Part shown: one piece after another, positions 7,283-14,179 of the stretch
Layout: each line of letters opens with the position of its first letter
How positions within the stretch are numbered: position 1 is the stretch's first letter
Assembly (NCBI GenBank): GCA_001800515.1
Contig: MGVN01000030.1
Location: 1-15,297 of the forward strand
From: Elusimicrobia bacterium RIFOXYB2_FULL_49_7
Lineage (GTDB): Bacteria > Fibrobacterota > OXYB2-FULL-49-7
Length of the DNA stretch: 15,297 nucleotides
Direction: 5' to 3'
Made by a program: the position numbers and the translations under genes
Notes under the pieces: model-generated
What the model was told of the DNA's origin: nothing
The model's input: only the letters and a program-made list of their open reading frames with translations
The model's database searches: none

Positions 7283-7504
7283 ATGTCGCTTTTTCATCGA
7301 TCTTGCAGGATTGTATTAGGCACCCTCTTACTGTTCGGAATAGCCGGTTGCGGGTCTGACCGAGCGAAAATCGAAAACGCCAAATTCGAAATCGAGCAGG
7401 GAAACCGGGAAAACGCCCGGCGACTTCTGAAAACCATCCCACACCGTTCGCCCGACAAAGAAAGCGCGGATTCCCTGCTTCGTCTGCTTGAAGGACCGAA
7501 ATGA
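7283..7504 (+). CDS. Small lipoprotein preceding ftsX
   Basis: This 73-residue protein is of unknown function. It has a basic N-terminus (HRSCR), a hydrophobic stretch LGTLLLFGIAGC and a lipobox I20-A21-G22-C23, so it should be processed by signal peptidase II and anchored to a membrane. The mature part is only about 50 residues. It contains an amphipathic pair of helices (AKFEIEQGNRENARRLLKTIP) that looks like a single TPR-type repeat. Its stop overlaps the ftsX start as ATGA, a sign of translational coupling. The start is uncertain: the ATG at 7283 puts the signal peptide in the right place but has no near Shine-Dalgarno site. AAGGAG at 7255-7260 is 13 nt from an in-frame TTG at 7274, which would add three residues. 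An upstream start near 7211, inside the preceding gene, is less likely because it would bury the signal peptide. Confidence 0.7.
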   Translation: MSLFHRSCRIVLGTLLLFGIAGCGSDRAKIENAKFEIEQGNRENARRLLKTIPHRSPDKESADSLLRLLEGPK

Positions 7505-8352
7505 TTTCCAAGTTACTCTACCTCCTGCGCGAATCGGTCCGCGGCTTTTTCCACAATAAGTTCATGACCTTTGCCGTGATCGGCAATATCGCGCTCTCCC
7601 TCTTTTTTGTCGGCTGCTTTCTGGTGGCCCTGTTGAATCTGGATCGTCTTATCGAATCCGCGGCACAACGAATCACTTTTGAGGCTTTTTTGGAGGACGA
7701 GAGCGCGGACACGGAGATTCTGAACCGGGAAATCCTCTCCACAGAAGGGGTGTTGGGCACGGAATATATTTCCAAAAAACAGGCTTACGAGATTTTTAAA
7801 AAAGAGGTGGGAGAGGACATCCTGAAAGCCGTGGAGGGCAATCCTCTGCCCGCTTCCTTCATCGTCCATATCGACCGGAACTTTCGCTCACCCGAAAAAC
7901 TCGAAACCATCCGCGAAAACCTGAAGCGTATTCCCTTTGTCTCAGAGGTCAGCTCGGTCCAAGACTGGGCCCCTCGCCTCCACCGGACGCGCAATCTCTT
8001 TGCCACGCTCTCCCTGATTTCCATCCTCATTCTCTCCTGCGCCGTCTTTTTCATGGTCGCCTCAACCATCCGGATAACCTTCATGACGCGGCATGATTTC
8101 GTGGAGGTGCTTACCCTCATCGGCGCCTCAAACAGCCTTATCCGCATTCCCTTCCTAATCGAAGGTTTTCTGAAAGGTTTGCTCGGCGGTGCATTGTCCT
8201 ATCTCCTGCTGTTGACCGCCGTTTTCTTTGCCCGCCGTTTTCTGCCGGATCTTCTGCTCTTTGGAAAGGTTTTCTTCTTTCTCTCGGCCGCCGGCGCACT
8301 CATCGGATTTCTGGCCAGCGTCAAATCGGTCCGCATCCGCCGGAAAGGATGA
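7501..8352 (+). CDS. ftsX: Cell-division membrane protein FtsX
   Basis: FtsX is the transmembrane half of the FtsEX ABC-type complex, which uses ATP-driven conformational change to switch on periplasmic murein-hydrolase activators at the septum. The 283 residues show the expected plan: a cytoplasmic N-terminus, TM1 at about 22-46, a large periplasmic loop (about 47-165) with the NPLPASFIVHI motif at 114-124, then TM2 at 166-190, TM3 at 215-244 and TM4 at 251-275. The segment RHDFVEVLTLIGAS at 197-210 is the conserved cytoplasmic loop that contacts FtsE. The start overlaps the lipoprotein stop by 4 nt, and the stop overlaps the envC start by 4 nt. The ATPase gene ftsE, which almost always directly precedes ftsX, is not in this window. 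Confidence 0.93.
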   Translation: MISKLLYLLRESVRGFFHNKFMTFAVIGNIALSLFFVGCFLVALLNLDRLIESAAQRITFEAFLEDESADTEILNREILSTEGVLGTEYISKKQAYEIFKKEVGEDILKAVEGNPLPASFIVHIDRNFRSPEKLETIRENLKRIPFVSEVSSVQDWAPRLHRTRNLFATLSLISILILSCAVFFMVASTIRITFMTRHDFVEVLTLIGASNSLIRIPFLIEGFLKGLLGGALSYLLLLTAVFFARRFLPDLLLFGKVFFFLSAAGALIGFLASVKSVRIRRKG

Positions 8353-9527
8353 TCATGGGCCTCTGTCGGCTCGCCTGTTTCCTTTTTCTGACCGCACTGC
8401 CCCTGCTGGCCGCAGACCATGAGGGCGCATCCATCGAAGAACACCGCCGGGAACTTGATCAGGTCAAGCAGGAGCTGGAAGAGAGCCGGCAGCATGTCAA
8501 ACGGCTGGAGAACCAAGAAACGGATGTCATCACACAGCTCAAAAGCGTGGACAAGAACCTCTCCCTGACACAACGGTATGTCCGCAAGCTTTCCGACATG
8601 GAAAGCGTGCTCAAGACGGATGTGGACAGTATTTCGGGCGACCTGACCCACACCTTGCGGGAACTGCGTCGGCGAAAGGCCTTTCTCAGGGAACGGGTCC
8701 GCTGGATATATATGAAGGGCCGGTATCGGGGACTCGACGTGTTGTTAAGTTCCGGCTCCCTCTCCAACCTCCTGCATCGCAGCGCCTTTTACAAGGCCAT
8801 CACGGACAATGACCACCGGCTCATCAGCAACATCTTCGCACAACAGCGCCGTATCGAGGATAAAAAAACGGATCTGGAAATCCGACTGGCCGATGTTAAG
8901 AACATCGCCGAGGAAAAGAAGCGGGAACAAAAACGGTTCGAGGACCAGAAACAGGATCGCAAACACATTCTGAGCAAAGTGAAAAAGGAGAAGTCCGGTC
9001 TTCAGAAACTCGTGGCTGAACTGGAAAAACGGCAGGCACAAATCAATGAAATCATCGCTGCCCTGGAAAAGGCGCGCAAGGCCAAGAAAAAGGATCGCCG
9101 GGAAACCGAGGGGCCGGATCTTTTTTCCAGGGATAAGGGAGATCTGCCCTGGCCGGTCAAAGGACGTATTCTCAAGAAATTCGGTACCATCGTCCATCCT
9201 GAATACGGCACAAAGACCCTGAACAACGGCATCGACATCTCGGCCGGCAAGGGAGAAAAGGTTCGCGCCGTGGCCGCAGGTGAGGTAGTTTACACGGGCC
9301 ATCTGCCCGGCTTCGGCCGATTCCTCATTGTCTCGCATATCAGCGGCTACTATTCGTTGTATGGTAATCTCGCTTCTGTCGGGGTCCGAAAAGGGGAGAC
9401 CCTCCGACAAAATGATCCGGTCGGAACCGCCGGTGAGACCGAGGTCTCAGACACACCCCAAATTCATTTCGAGCTGCGTCAGGAGCGAAAAATCCTGAAT
9501 CCCCTCTCCTGGCTGTCAACGGAGTAA
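8349..9527 (+). CDS. envC: EnvC-type murein hydrolase activator (coiled coil plus degenerate LytM domain)
   Basis: The protein is a periplasmic partner of FtsX that activates cell-separating amidases. It has 392 residues: a signal peptide (about 1-21, ending LLAA), long coiled-coil segments (about 25-118 and 155-248), and a C-terminal M23/LytM-like domain (about 265-390). The metal-site residues of active LytM enzymes are largely lost. The H of HxGxD is N292 (D296 kept), the H of YAHL is N340, and the first H of HLHFE is Q371, while H373 is kept. This pattern matches non-catalytic activators such as E. coli EnvC rather than an active endopeptidase. The tail QERKILNPLSWL is also EnvC-like. The start ATG overlaps the ftsX stop; a second in-frame ATG two codons later is equally possible. 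EnvC is inferred over NlpD because of the coiled coil and the ftsX neighbour. Confidence 0.88.
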   Translation: MIMGLCRLACFLFLTALPLLAADHEGASIEEHRRELDQVKQELEESRQHVKRLENQETDVITQLKSVDKNLSLTQRYVRKLSDMESVLKTDVDSISGDLTHTLRELRRRKAFLRERVRWIYMKGRYRGLDVLLSSGSLSNLLHRSAFYKAITDNDHRLISNIFAQQRRIEDKKTDLEIRLADVKNIAEEKKREQKRFEDQKQDRKHILSKVKKEKSGLQKLVAELEKRQAQINEIIAALEKARKAKKKDRRETEGPDLFSRDKGDLPWPVKGRILKKFGTIVHPEYGTKTLNNGIDISAGKGEKVRAVAAGEVVYTGHLPGFGRFLIVSHISGYYSLYGNLASVGVRKGETLRQNDPVGTAGETEVSDTPQIHFELRQERKILNPLSWLSTE

Positions 9528-9531
9528 TATC

Positions 9532-10701
9532 ATGAACATCAACGGCTTGACATTGAACTCGCCTTCCCTGCCGGTCCTGGAAAAGGCGCTTGCTTCCGGT
9601 AAACTGCACCATGCCTGCCTGTTCACCGGGCCGGACGGCAGCGGTAAAACCGCAGCGGCCGTGGAAACCGCGCTTTCCCTGCTCTGTCGCGCCCCGGACA
9701 ACCGGCCTTGTCGTACCTGTCTTTCCTGCCGGAAACTGCTCCACTACAATCATCCCGACTTCCGCGTCGTTTTTCCTTTCCTCAGCGAAAAAAGTTTCCA
9801 GGACACGGCCAAAGAACTTCAGCTGCGCGAAACCGCCCGGCAGGCCGAAGGGGAAAAAGTCACCTACCGGGACCTGTTTCTGAAATACCTTTCCGAGAGC
9901 GCAGGGGAGCTGGTCCGCGATCCGCTCCGCCCGCCGAGGATGATGTCCGATTTCAAGGATAAAAACCGGGAAATCACCATCAGTATAGTGCGGGACCTGC
10001 TGGAAGAGGTGTCCATGCCGCCCTCAGAGTCGCCTTTCAAGGTTTTTCTGGTGGCCGAAGCGGATCGGATGAACAGTGAAGCTGCCAATGCCCTTCTCAA
10101 GACCCTGGAGGAACCGCCTACTTATGCCAAGTTTTTGCTCGTGAGCAGCCGCCCTCAGCGGCTGTTGCCCACCCTCCGTTCACGCTGCCAGATAGTCAAG
10201 TTTCAGCCGTTGCAGGAAGCGGATCTCTTGTCCTATCTGGAATCACTGCCCCGAACCGGCGGCCTTTCCTTGCGGCTTGCATCCGCTTTTTCGGACGGGT
10301 CGGTACGGGAAGCGCTCTCCTTGCTCGATCCCGAAAATCTCCCCCTCCTGGAAGAAGCGCTCGATATGCTGGAATGGTGCCTTTCACCAGGGACGCAGGA
10401 AGCGCTGGCCCTGTCCGAAGCGTATTCGTCCTATTCCTTTCCGGATAATGTTAAGCGGCTCCGTTTCTTTCTCCTTTTCCTGCGGGAAGCGGAACAACGG
10501 AACCGGGTCACCGGGACCGGCGAAACAGGGGACGCTGTGGAGCGCCGCCTTTTAAGTCTGACCGGCCGACTGCCGAAAGGTTATTTCCTTCGCGCTTTTG
10601 AAAAAGCACGGACGGCCATGGATGCCCTTGAAAGAAAAATGCAGGCCCGATTGGTCTTCTGCGCCTTCTTTTTCTCCCTTCTGGACAAGGAAGAGTCATG
10701 A
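9532..10701 (+). CDS. holB: DNA polymerase III subunit delta'
   Basis: Delta' is the stator subunit of the clamp-loader complex, which loads the sliding clamp during replication. The AAA+ features are an intact P-loop GPDGSGKT (33-40), a four-cysteine zinc site (C52, C60, C63, C66) followed by HYNHPDF, a Walker-B-like VFLVAEADRM (171-180), NALLKTLEEPP (186-196) and the clamp-loader SRC motif at 217-219. Between about 83 and 147 there is an insertion relative to the E. coli protein. The wording 'HPDF..VFPF' and this insertion recall Bacteroidota/FCB-type delta'. DnaX would be longer with a tau/gamma tail; at 389 residues this fits delta'. GGAG lies just before the ATG, 4 nt after envC, so it is read through with the envelope operon. 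The intact P-loop does not exclude delta', since many bacteria keep it. Confidence 0.88.
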   Translation: MNINGLTLNSPSLPVLEKALASGKLHHACLFTGPDGSGKTAAAVETALSLLCRAPDNRPCRTCLSCRKLLHYNHPDFRVVFPFLSEKSFQDTAKELQLRETARQAEGEKVTYRDLFLKYLSESAGELVRDPLRPPRMMSDFKDKNREITISIVRDLLEEVSMPPSESPFKVFLVAEADRMNSEAANALLKTLEEPPTYAKFLLVSSRPQRLLPTLRSRCQIVKFQPLQEADLLSYLESLPRTGGLSLRLASAFSDGSVREALSLLDPENLPLLEEALDMLEWCLSPGTQEALALSEAYSSYSFPDNVKRLRFFLLFLREAEQRNRVTGTGETGDAVERRLLSLTGRLPKGYFLRAFEKARTAMDALERKMQARLVFCAFFFSLLDKEES

Positions 10702-10743
10702 CCATTTTATCCCCGCTTTCTCCTTGCCCTTTCCGCTGCCAAT

Positions 10744-10768
10744 GTTGCATATTAACAACCATTGCAAC
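10744..10768. repeat. Inverted repeat overlapping the GT9-like gene promoter
   Basis: GTTGCA (10744-10749) and TGCAAC (10763-10768) form perfect 6-bp arms 13 nt apart, centre to centre 19 bp, with the -35 candidate of the next gene between them. The spacing and position would suit a dimeric repressor, but the arms are short, and no T-tract follows that would make it a terminator. Confidence 0.3.
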
Positions 10769-10781
10769 ACGGTTTTATCCT
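10752..10781 (+). promoter_or_regulatory. Candidate sigma-70 promoter of the GT9-like gene
   Basis: TTAACA (10752-10757, 5/6) and TATCCT (10776-10781, 4/6) are separated by 18 nt. The predicted transcript would start about 11 nt before the ATG at 10799, leaving no room for a normal ribosome-binding site; none is visible. Confidence 0.35.
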
Positions 10782-10798
10782 GTTTCCCCGGTTAACAA

Positions 10799-11923
10799 AT
10801 GATAGGTTCCAGACGAAAGATCGCGGTCGGTCTCAAATATTTCTGGCTGAATTTCCTGACTAAGAACGGGCAGATTCGGGCTCTGAAATGGCTTTCCAAA
10901 GCCGACAAACTGCGCATTACCCAGCATTTTAATGCCAGTATCGGCAGTTTCCGGAAAGTTCTGCTCATCCTTCCGGAAAAACCCTATGATTTGGTCCTGA
11001 CTCAAAAGAGCGTGATCGCGCTCAAACAGCACCATCCGGACATGATCGTGGAAGTCATTGCCGAAAATGCAAACAAGGACATCATCAAAAGCAATCCTTT
11101 CATCGACGGCGGACTCATCTATAATCGCCGGGAATTTTTCTATCATCATCCGGCTTTCCGCGAACTGATTTATTCGCTCAAAGGACGCCGTTATGACGCC
11201 TGTTTTCTGTTCAACCGGGACGAACATCCGCTCCATTTCTTTCTCATGGCCAATTCGGGCGCTCCGCTCCGCGTCGCCTTTACGGGTAGTGATGCCGCAC
11301 CTTTTGTGAATCTGGCCGTCCGGCCCCGCAAGGAAACGGAATACGAAGGCGACCGTTACGAATCTCTCCTGCGTACTTTAGGGGTAAAGGTGGGTTCCGC
11401 CCGGCTTCGCTGGAACATCGCCCGTTCCTCGGAAAAAGACGTGGAAGCGCTCTTGATTCAATTCGGCCTTCGCATAGACCGGCCGCTCATCGGCATTGAT
11501 GTCTCCCCCTCCGTGTACGACAAAGGGTTTCCACCGGAACTGTTGAAAGGACTCATCGACACCCTGGTTGCCGAGGATCGGGCGGAAATCATCCTGTTCT
11601 ATTCCCGTGAACAGGACCGTGAGCAGATGAAAAGTTTCTCCTTTCTCAACCGGGCCATTGTCCCCATTCCGGAGGACAAAATTTCCTTTGCTACCGCCTT
11701 TATCAATAAATGCAGCCTCATCATCGCCCTGAACAATCTCGTCTACCAGCTGGGTATCATGTTGGGCCGACCTACTGTCGGCTTGTTTGAAAACGCGGAA
11801 AGCCGTCAATGGATCTGCGTGGCCCCGGGGAAATTCGAGAGCGTATGCGCACCCCGCCTGAAAAATCTCTCCCTTGAGGAGATTCTCTCCCGTGTAAAGA
11901 GTCTTATGCCGCTGCAGGCGTAA
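10799..11923 (+). CDS. Divergent GT9 / heptosyltransferase-like glycosyltransferase
   Basis: Enzymes of family GT9 add heptose or related sugars to lipopolysaccharide core at the inner face of the cytoplasmic membrane. The 374 residues have the two-lobed GT-B pattern. After a basic N-terminus, KVLLILPEKPYDLVLTQKSV (53-72) matches the GT9 opening with D64 in place, IALKQHHPDMIVEVIAENAN follows, and then NPFIDGGLIY and LKGRRYDACFLFNR. The C-terminal lobe starts at IGIDVSPSVYDKGFPPELL (231-249), with K242 where donor-binding Lys is expected. The donor-site motif, normally D(S/T)G..H..AALG.P.V.LFG, reads ALNNLVYQLGIMLGRPTVGLFE (310-331): frame and spacing fit, but the Asp, Gly and His are gone. 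Activity is therefore uncertain. There is no Shine-Dalgarno site. It is probably a single-gene unit between holB and the rod-like gene. Confidence 0.7.
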   Translation: MIGSRRKIAVGLKYFWLNFLTKNGQIRALKWLSKADKLRITQHFNASIGSFRKVLLILPEKPYDLVLTQKSVIALKQHHPDMIVEVIAENANKDIIKSNPFIDGGLIYNRREFFYHHPAFRELIYSLKGRRYDACFLFNRDEHPLHFFLMANSGAPLRVAFTGSDAAPFVNLAVRPRKETEYEGDRYESLLRTLGVKVGSARLRWNIARSSEKDVEALLIQFGLRIDRPLIGIDVSPSVYDKGFPPELLKGLIDTLVAEDRAEIILFYSREQDREQMKSFSFLNRAIVPIPEDKISFATAFINKCSLIIALNNLVYQLGIMLGRPTVGLFENAESRQWICVAPGKFESVCAPRLKNLSLEEILSRVKSLMPLQA

Positions 11924-11936
11924 TAAGAACCGGACA

Positions 11937-11952
11937 TGGTCGATTCATTGCA
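11937..11952 (+). promoter_or_regulatory. Candidate sigma-54 (-24/-12) promoter of the FlgC-like gene
   Basis: TGGTCGATTCATTGCA has TGG and TTGCA with the invariant GG and GC exactly 10 nt apart. The inner -24 bases (CACG in the consensus) are TCGA, so this is a weaker match than the flgB element. The -12 GC is 31 nt before the ATG, predicting a leader of about 20 nt. A sigma-70 reading (TTGCAT, 17 nt, TACATT at 11971-11976) is also possible and would give a leaderless transcript. Confidence 0.42.
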
Positions 11953-11982
11953 TTTTCGGCCGAATAATTATACATTATCAAT

Positions 11983-12303
11983 ATGAACACCTCTTTCGCC
12001 GCTTCTGTTTCAGCTCTTCAGGTCACCCAAACCCGACAAAACGTGGTGGCGCACGATGTGGCCAACATCAATACCGATGGTTTTTCCGAAAGCAAGGTCA
12101 TCCAGAAGGAAATGAGTCCATCCGGCGTATCGGTAGCGGACATCCGAAAGACACCGAACACGAGTCCAACCGGATATTCCAACACGGATTTGGCCGAGGA
12201 AAGCAAAGAGATGATCGTCAATAAAAAAACTTATAGCGCCAATGCAGCGGTCATCAAAACCCAAGATCGAATGATGGGTGAACTCATCAATCTGGTCGCT
12301 TGA
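11983..12303 (+). CDS. Miniature flagellar rod protein (FlgC/FlgG-like termini)
   Basis: This 106-residue protein has both conserved ends of the flagellar axial family and almost nothing between. The N-terminal ALQVTQTRQNVVAHDVANIN (11-30) plus TDGFSES is the 'S.NIANxxTxGF' rod signature. The C-terminal NTDLAEESKEMIVNKKTYSA (67-86) with VIKTQDRMMGELINL (90-104) matches the FlgC/FlgG/FlgE C-terminal heptad helix. These helices form the inner tube of rod and hook. The middle (~40-65) is Ser/Thr/Pro-rich and only ~25 residues, so it lacks the domains of FlgG or FlgE and is shorter than ordinary FlgC (about 130-150). It is probably a rod component or rod accessory; I cannot assign it to FlgC with certainty. 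It is isolated from flagellar operons, as is flgB in this window. There is no Shine-Dalgarno site. It converges on pabB with 12 nt between the stops. Confidence 0.78.
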   Translation: MNTSFAASVSALQVTQTRQNVVAHDVANINTDGFSESKVIQKEMSPSGVSVADIRKTPNTSPTGYSNTDLAEESKEMIVNKKTYSANAAVIKTQDRMMGELINLVA

Positions 12304-12315
12304 AATAATCCCGTT

Positions 12316-14148
12316 TCAGAAATCCGGCCTCACCCGCACCAACCCGCGAACCGAATTACCCATGTAGACCGCTTGTGCGTTTCGGACATCCTGAAGGGTC
12401 AGAATTTTCTCCCGGCATTTTCCGGACCTCAACAAACGGCCGCGTAATATCCCGGGTAAAAGACCGCAGCAAAGCGGCGGAGTGAACAGCCTGTTGCCCT
12501 GTTGAATGAAAATGTTGTTGCGTGCTCCTTCCGTTACCTCGCCGTGCATGTTCAGAAAAAGCATGTCATAGCAGCAATGGGCACGGAAAAGACGCATGGC
12601 TTCCTCATACCATTCACGTCGAGTGGTCTTGTGATACAAAAAAAGATTGTCCGGATCTACCCTTTTTTCAGACAACATCAGCTTATCGGAAAACGGTTCA
12701 ACGGGCGTAACAAGAGAATCCGCATCAAATTGAAAAAGACCCTGTTGATTCAGTCTTAGACGTATCTTGAAAGAGGTCTTTCTCTTGATTCGTTGCCGTA
12801 TCTTCTTTAAAACCCGCCCATATTCCTTTGCATCAAAGGCAAAACCGAGCCGTTCTGCGGAAACACTTAGTCGTGCCGTATGTTCTTTCAGATAAAGGAA
12901 ATTCCCATTTTTAAACAGTAGGGATTCAAAAAGTTCAAAATCACGTTCTTTATCCTGTGCCAGAAAACGGGCTTTGAGCAAACATTCCTTCCACTCACTG
13001 TCCGCATCCGAATCCCAAACCACCCCGCTGCCGATGCGATATTGCCACGTTCGTTTTCCCTTTGAACGCTGGAGAGTACGGATAGGGACATTGAAAACCG
13101 CTTTACCCTGCGGTGACAGGTATCCGATGGCCCCGCAATAAACCCCACGCAACCCCTTCTCCAGAGCATGAATAATCTCCATGGTCCGGATTTTAGGGGC
13201 ACCGGTAACCGATCCGCAAGGAAAAAGGTTTTTGATCAGGGCGGAAAAACCACATTCCGGACGGAGCCGGCCTCGTACGGTAGAGGTCATCTGGAACAAG
13301 GAAGGGTGTTGTTCAATCTCGAAAAGTTTGACCGTATCAATACTACCGGGTTCACAAACACGGCCTAAATCATTCCGAAGCAAATCAACAATCATCACAT
13401 TTTCCGCCCGGTTCTTGGGATCCGCAGACAAAGCAACCGCCAACCTTTCATCCTCCTCTACGGATCGTCCGCGGGGAGCAGTCCCTTTCATGGGTTTAAC
13501 CTCCACGAGTCGGCCCGTTTTCCGGAAAAACAATTCCGGTGAAAACGAGAGCAGATCGCGCGATCCGGTACATAGGAGCGCACAGTAGGGAGTGCGTTGT
13601 CCGTCACGCAGCTTCAGGTATAACTCGGTAGATGACAAAGTCGAACGAACCCAAGCATCGAAGGTGAAATTGACCTGATAAGTCTCTCCTTCAACGATCT
13701 GTTCCCTGATGCGGGTCACCCGGCGGGCATATTCTTGTTGCGTTAAGGCAAAACGCGGGGTAGAAAGCAAAGGCCGCGCAGACCCGATACGCTGACCGGG
13801 TGAAGCAAGGGCCCTGAATTCCATCGGGTTAATGGCTATTGGCTTGGGAAAAGCAGCAAACCAAACCAGGTCCGCCGGAAAGCTTCGTAGGCCGTTGCTC
13901 AACGGTCTGAGCCGTTCTTCAAGCGCAAAAGCCGCTTCATACGCAATATATCCGGCCAAATAATGACGTTGACCCGCTTTTTCAATAGCCTCCAGGAGTG
14001 CAGGGACTTCCGACAAGTTACGGGTTTTATAAATATCAATGGGGCCATGAAAAAGGAGCGAAGATCGGTTCCGCGGATCCGGTTTTGCCGTGTCCAGCAA
14101 CACAAAAGGAGCAGACCCGTTCAGTATCCGCCGGATGGCGTTTCTCAC
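12316..14148 (-). CDS. pabB: Aminodeoxychorismate synthase component I fused to aminodeoxychorismate lyase (PabB-PabC)
   Basis: This bifunctional enzyme makes 4-aminobenzoate for folate: PabB converts chorismate plus ammonia to aminodeoxychorismate, and the PLP-dependent PabC removes pyruvate. Residues ~1-395 are the chorismate-binding part: GETYQVNFTF (154-163), MKGTAPRGR (220-228), MIVDLLRNDLGRV (252-264) and CGSVTGAPKIRTMEII (311-326). K221 is the PabB-specific Lys that distinguishes it from TrpE, which has Ala. Residues ~405-610 are class-IV aminotransferase: GNFLYLKEHTARL, FLYHKTTRREW with the predicted PLP Lys K507, GEVTEGARNNIFI (536-548) and CGLLPGILRG. The start is a GTG, fixed by AAGGAG six nt upstream. 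The glutaminase PabA is not seen here, so it must be encoded elsewhere. The gene follows apgM by 31 nt on the same strand, probably co-transcribed. Confidence 0.93.
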   Translation of the reverse strand: MRNAIRRILNGSAPFVLLDTAKPDPRNRSSLLFHGPIDIYKTRNLSEVPALLEAIEKAGQRHYLAGYIAYEAAFALEERLRPLSNGLRSFPADLVWFAAFPKPIAINPMEFRALASPGQRIGSARPLLSTPRFALTQQEYARRVTRIREQIVEGETYQVNFTFDAWVRSTLSSTELYLKLRDGQRTPYCALLCTGSRDLLSFSPELFFRKTGRLVEVKPMKGTAPRGRSVEEDERLAVALSADPKNRAENVMIVDLLRNDLGRVCEPGSIDTVKLFEIEQHPSLFQMTSTVRGRLRPECGFSALIKNLFPCGSVTGAPKIRTMEIIHALEKGLRGVYCGAIGYLSPQGKAVFNVPIRTLQRSKGKRTWQYRIGSGVVWDSDADSEWKECLLKARFLAQDKERDFELFESLLFKNGNFLYLKEHTARLSVSAERLGFAFDAKEYGRVLKKIRQRIKRKTSFKIRLRLNQQGLFQFDADSLVTPVEPFSDKLMLSEKRVDPDNLFLYHKTTRREWYEEAMRLFRAHCCYDMLFLNMHGEVTEGARNNIFIQQGNRLFTPPLCCGLLPGILRGRLLRSGKCREKILTLQDVRNAQAVYMGNSVRGLVRVRPDF

Positions 14149-14154
14149 ACGTCA

Positions 14155-14160
14155 CTCCTT
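14155..14160 (-). promoter_or_regulatory. Shine-Dalgarno site setting the GTG start of pabB
   Basis: AAGGAG on the minus strand lies six nt before GTG at 14148-14146, and no better ATG exists nearby at the correct N-terminus. It lies in the 31-nt gap after apgM, consistent with an operon. Confidence 0.7.
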
Positions 14161-14179
14161 GGAATGAGGCTTTGCCGGT

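Noticed and set aside
7211..7504. Longer version of the lipoprotein starting inside the preceding gene
   Set aside because: It would put about 24 polar residues before the signal peptide and destroy its position at the N-terminus; the start at 7274 or 7283 fits a lipoprotein.
8745..9410. 221-codon minus-strand frame opposite envC
   Set aside because: It is a shadow of the coiled-coil and LytM coding region, with runs of hydrophobic residues produced by reverse reading of Glu/Lys codons.
12301..12318. Small inverted repeat TGAAA...TTTCA across the convergent stop codons of the rod-like gene and pabB
   Set aside because: Only 5-bp AT-rich arms with no T-tract; too weak to call a bidirectional terminator.
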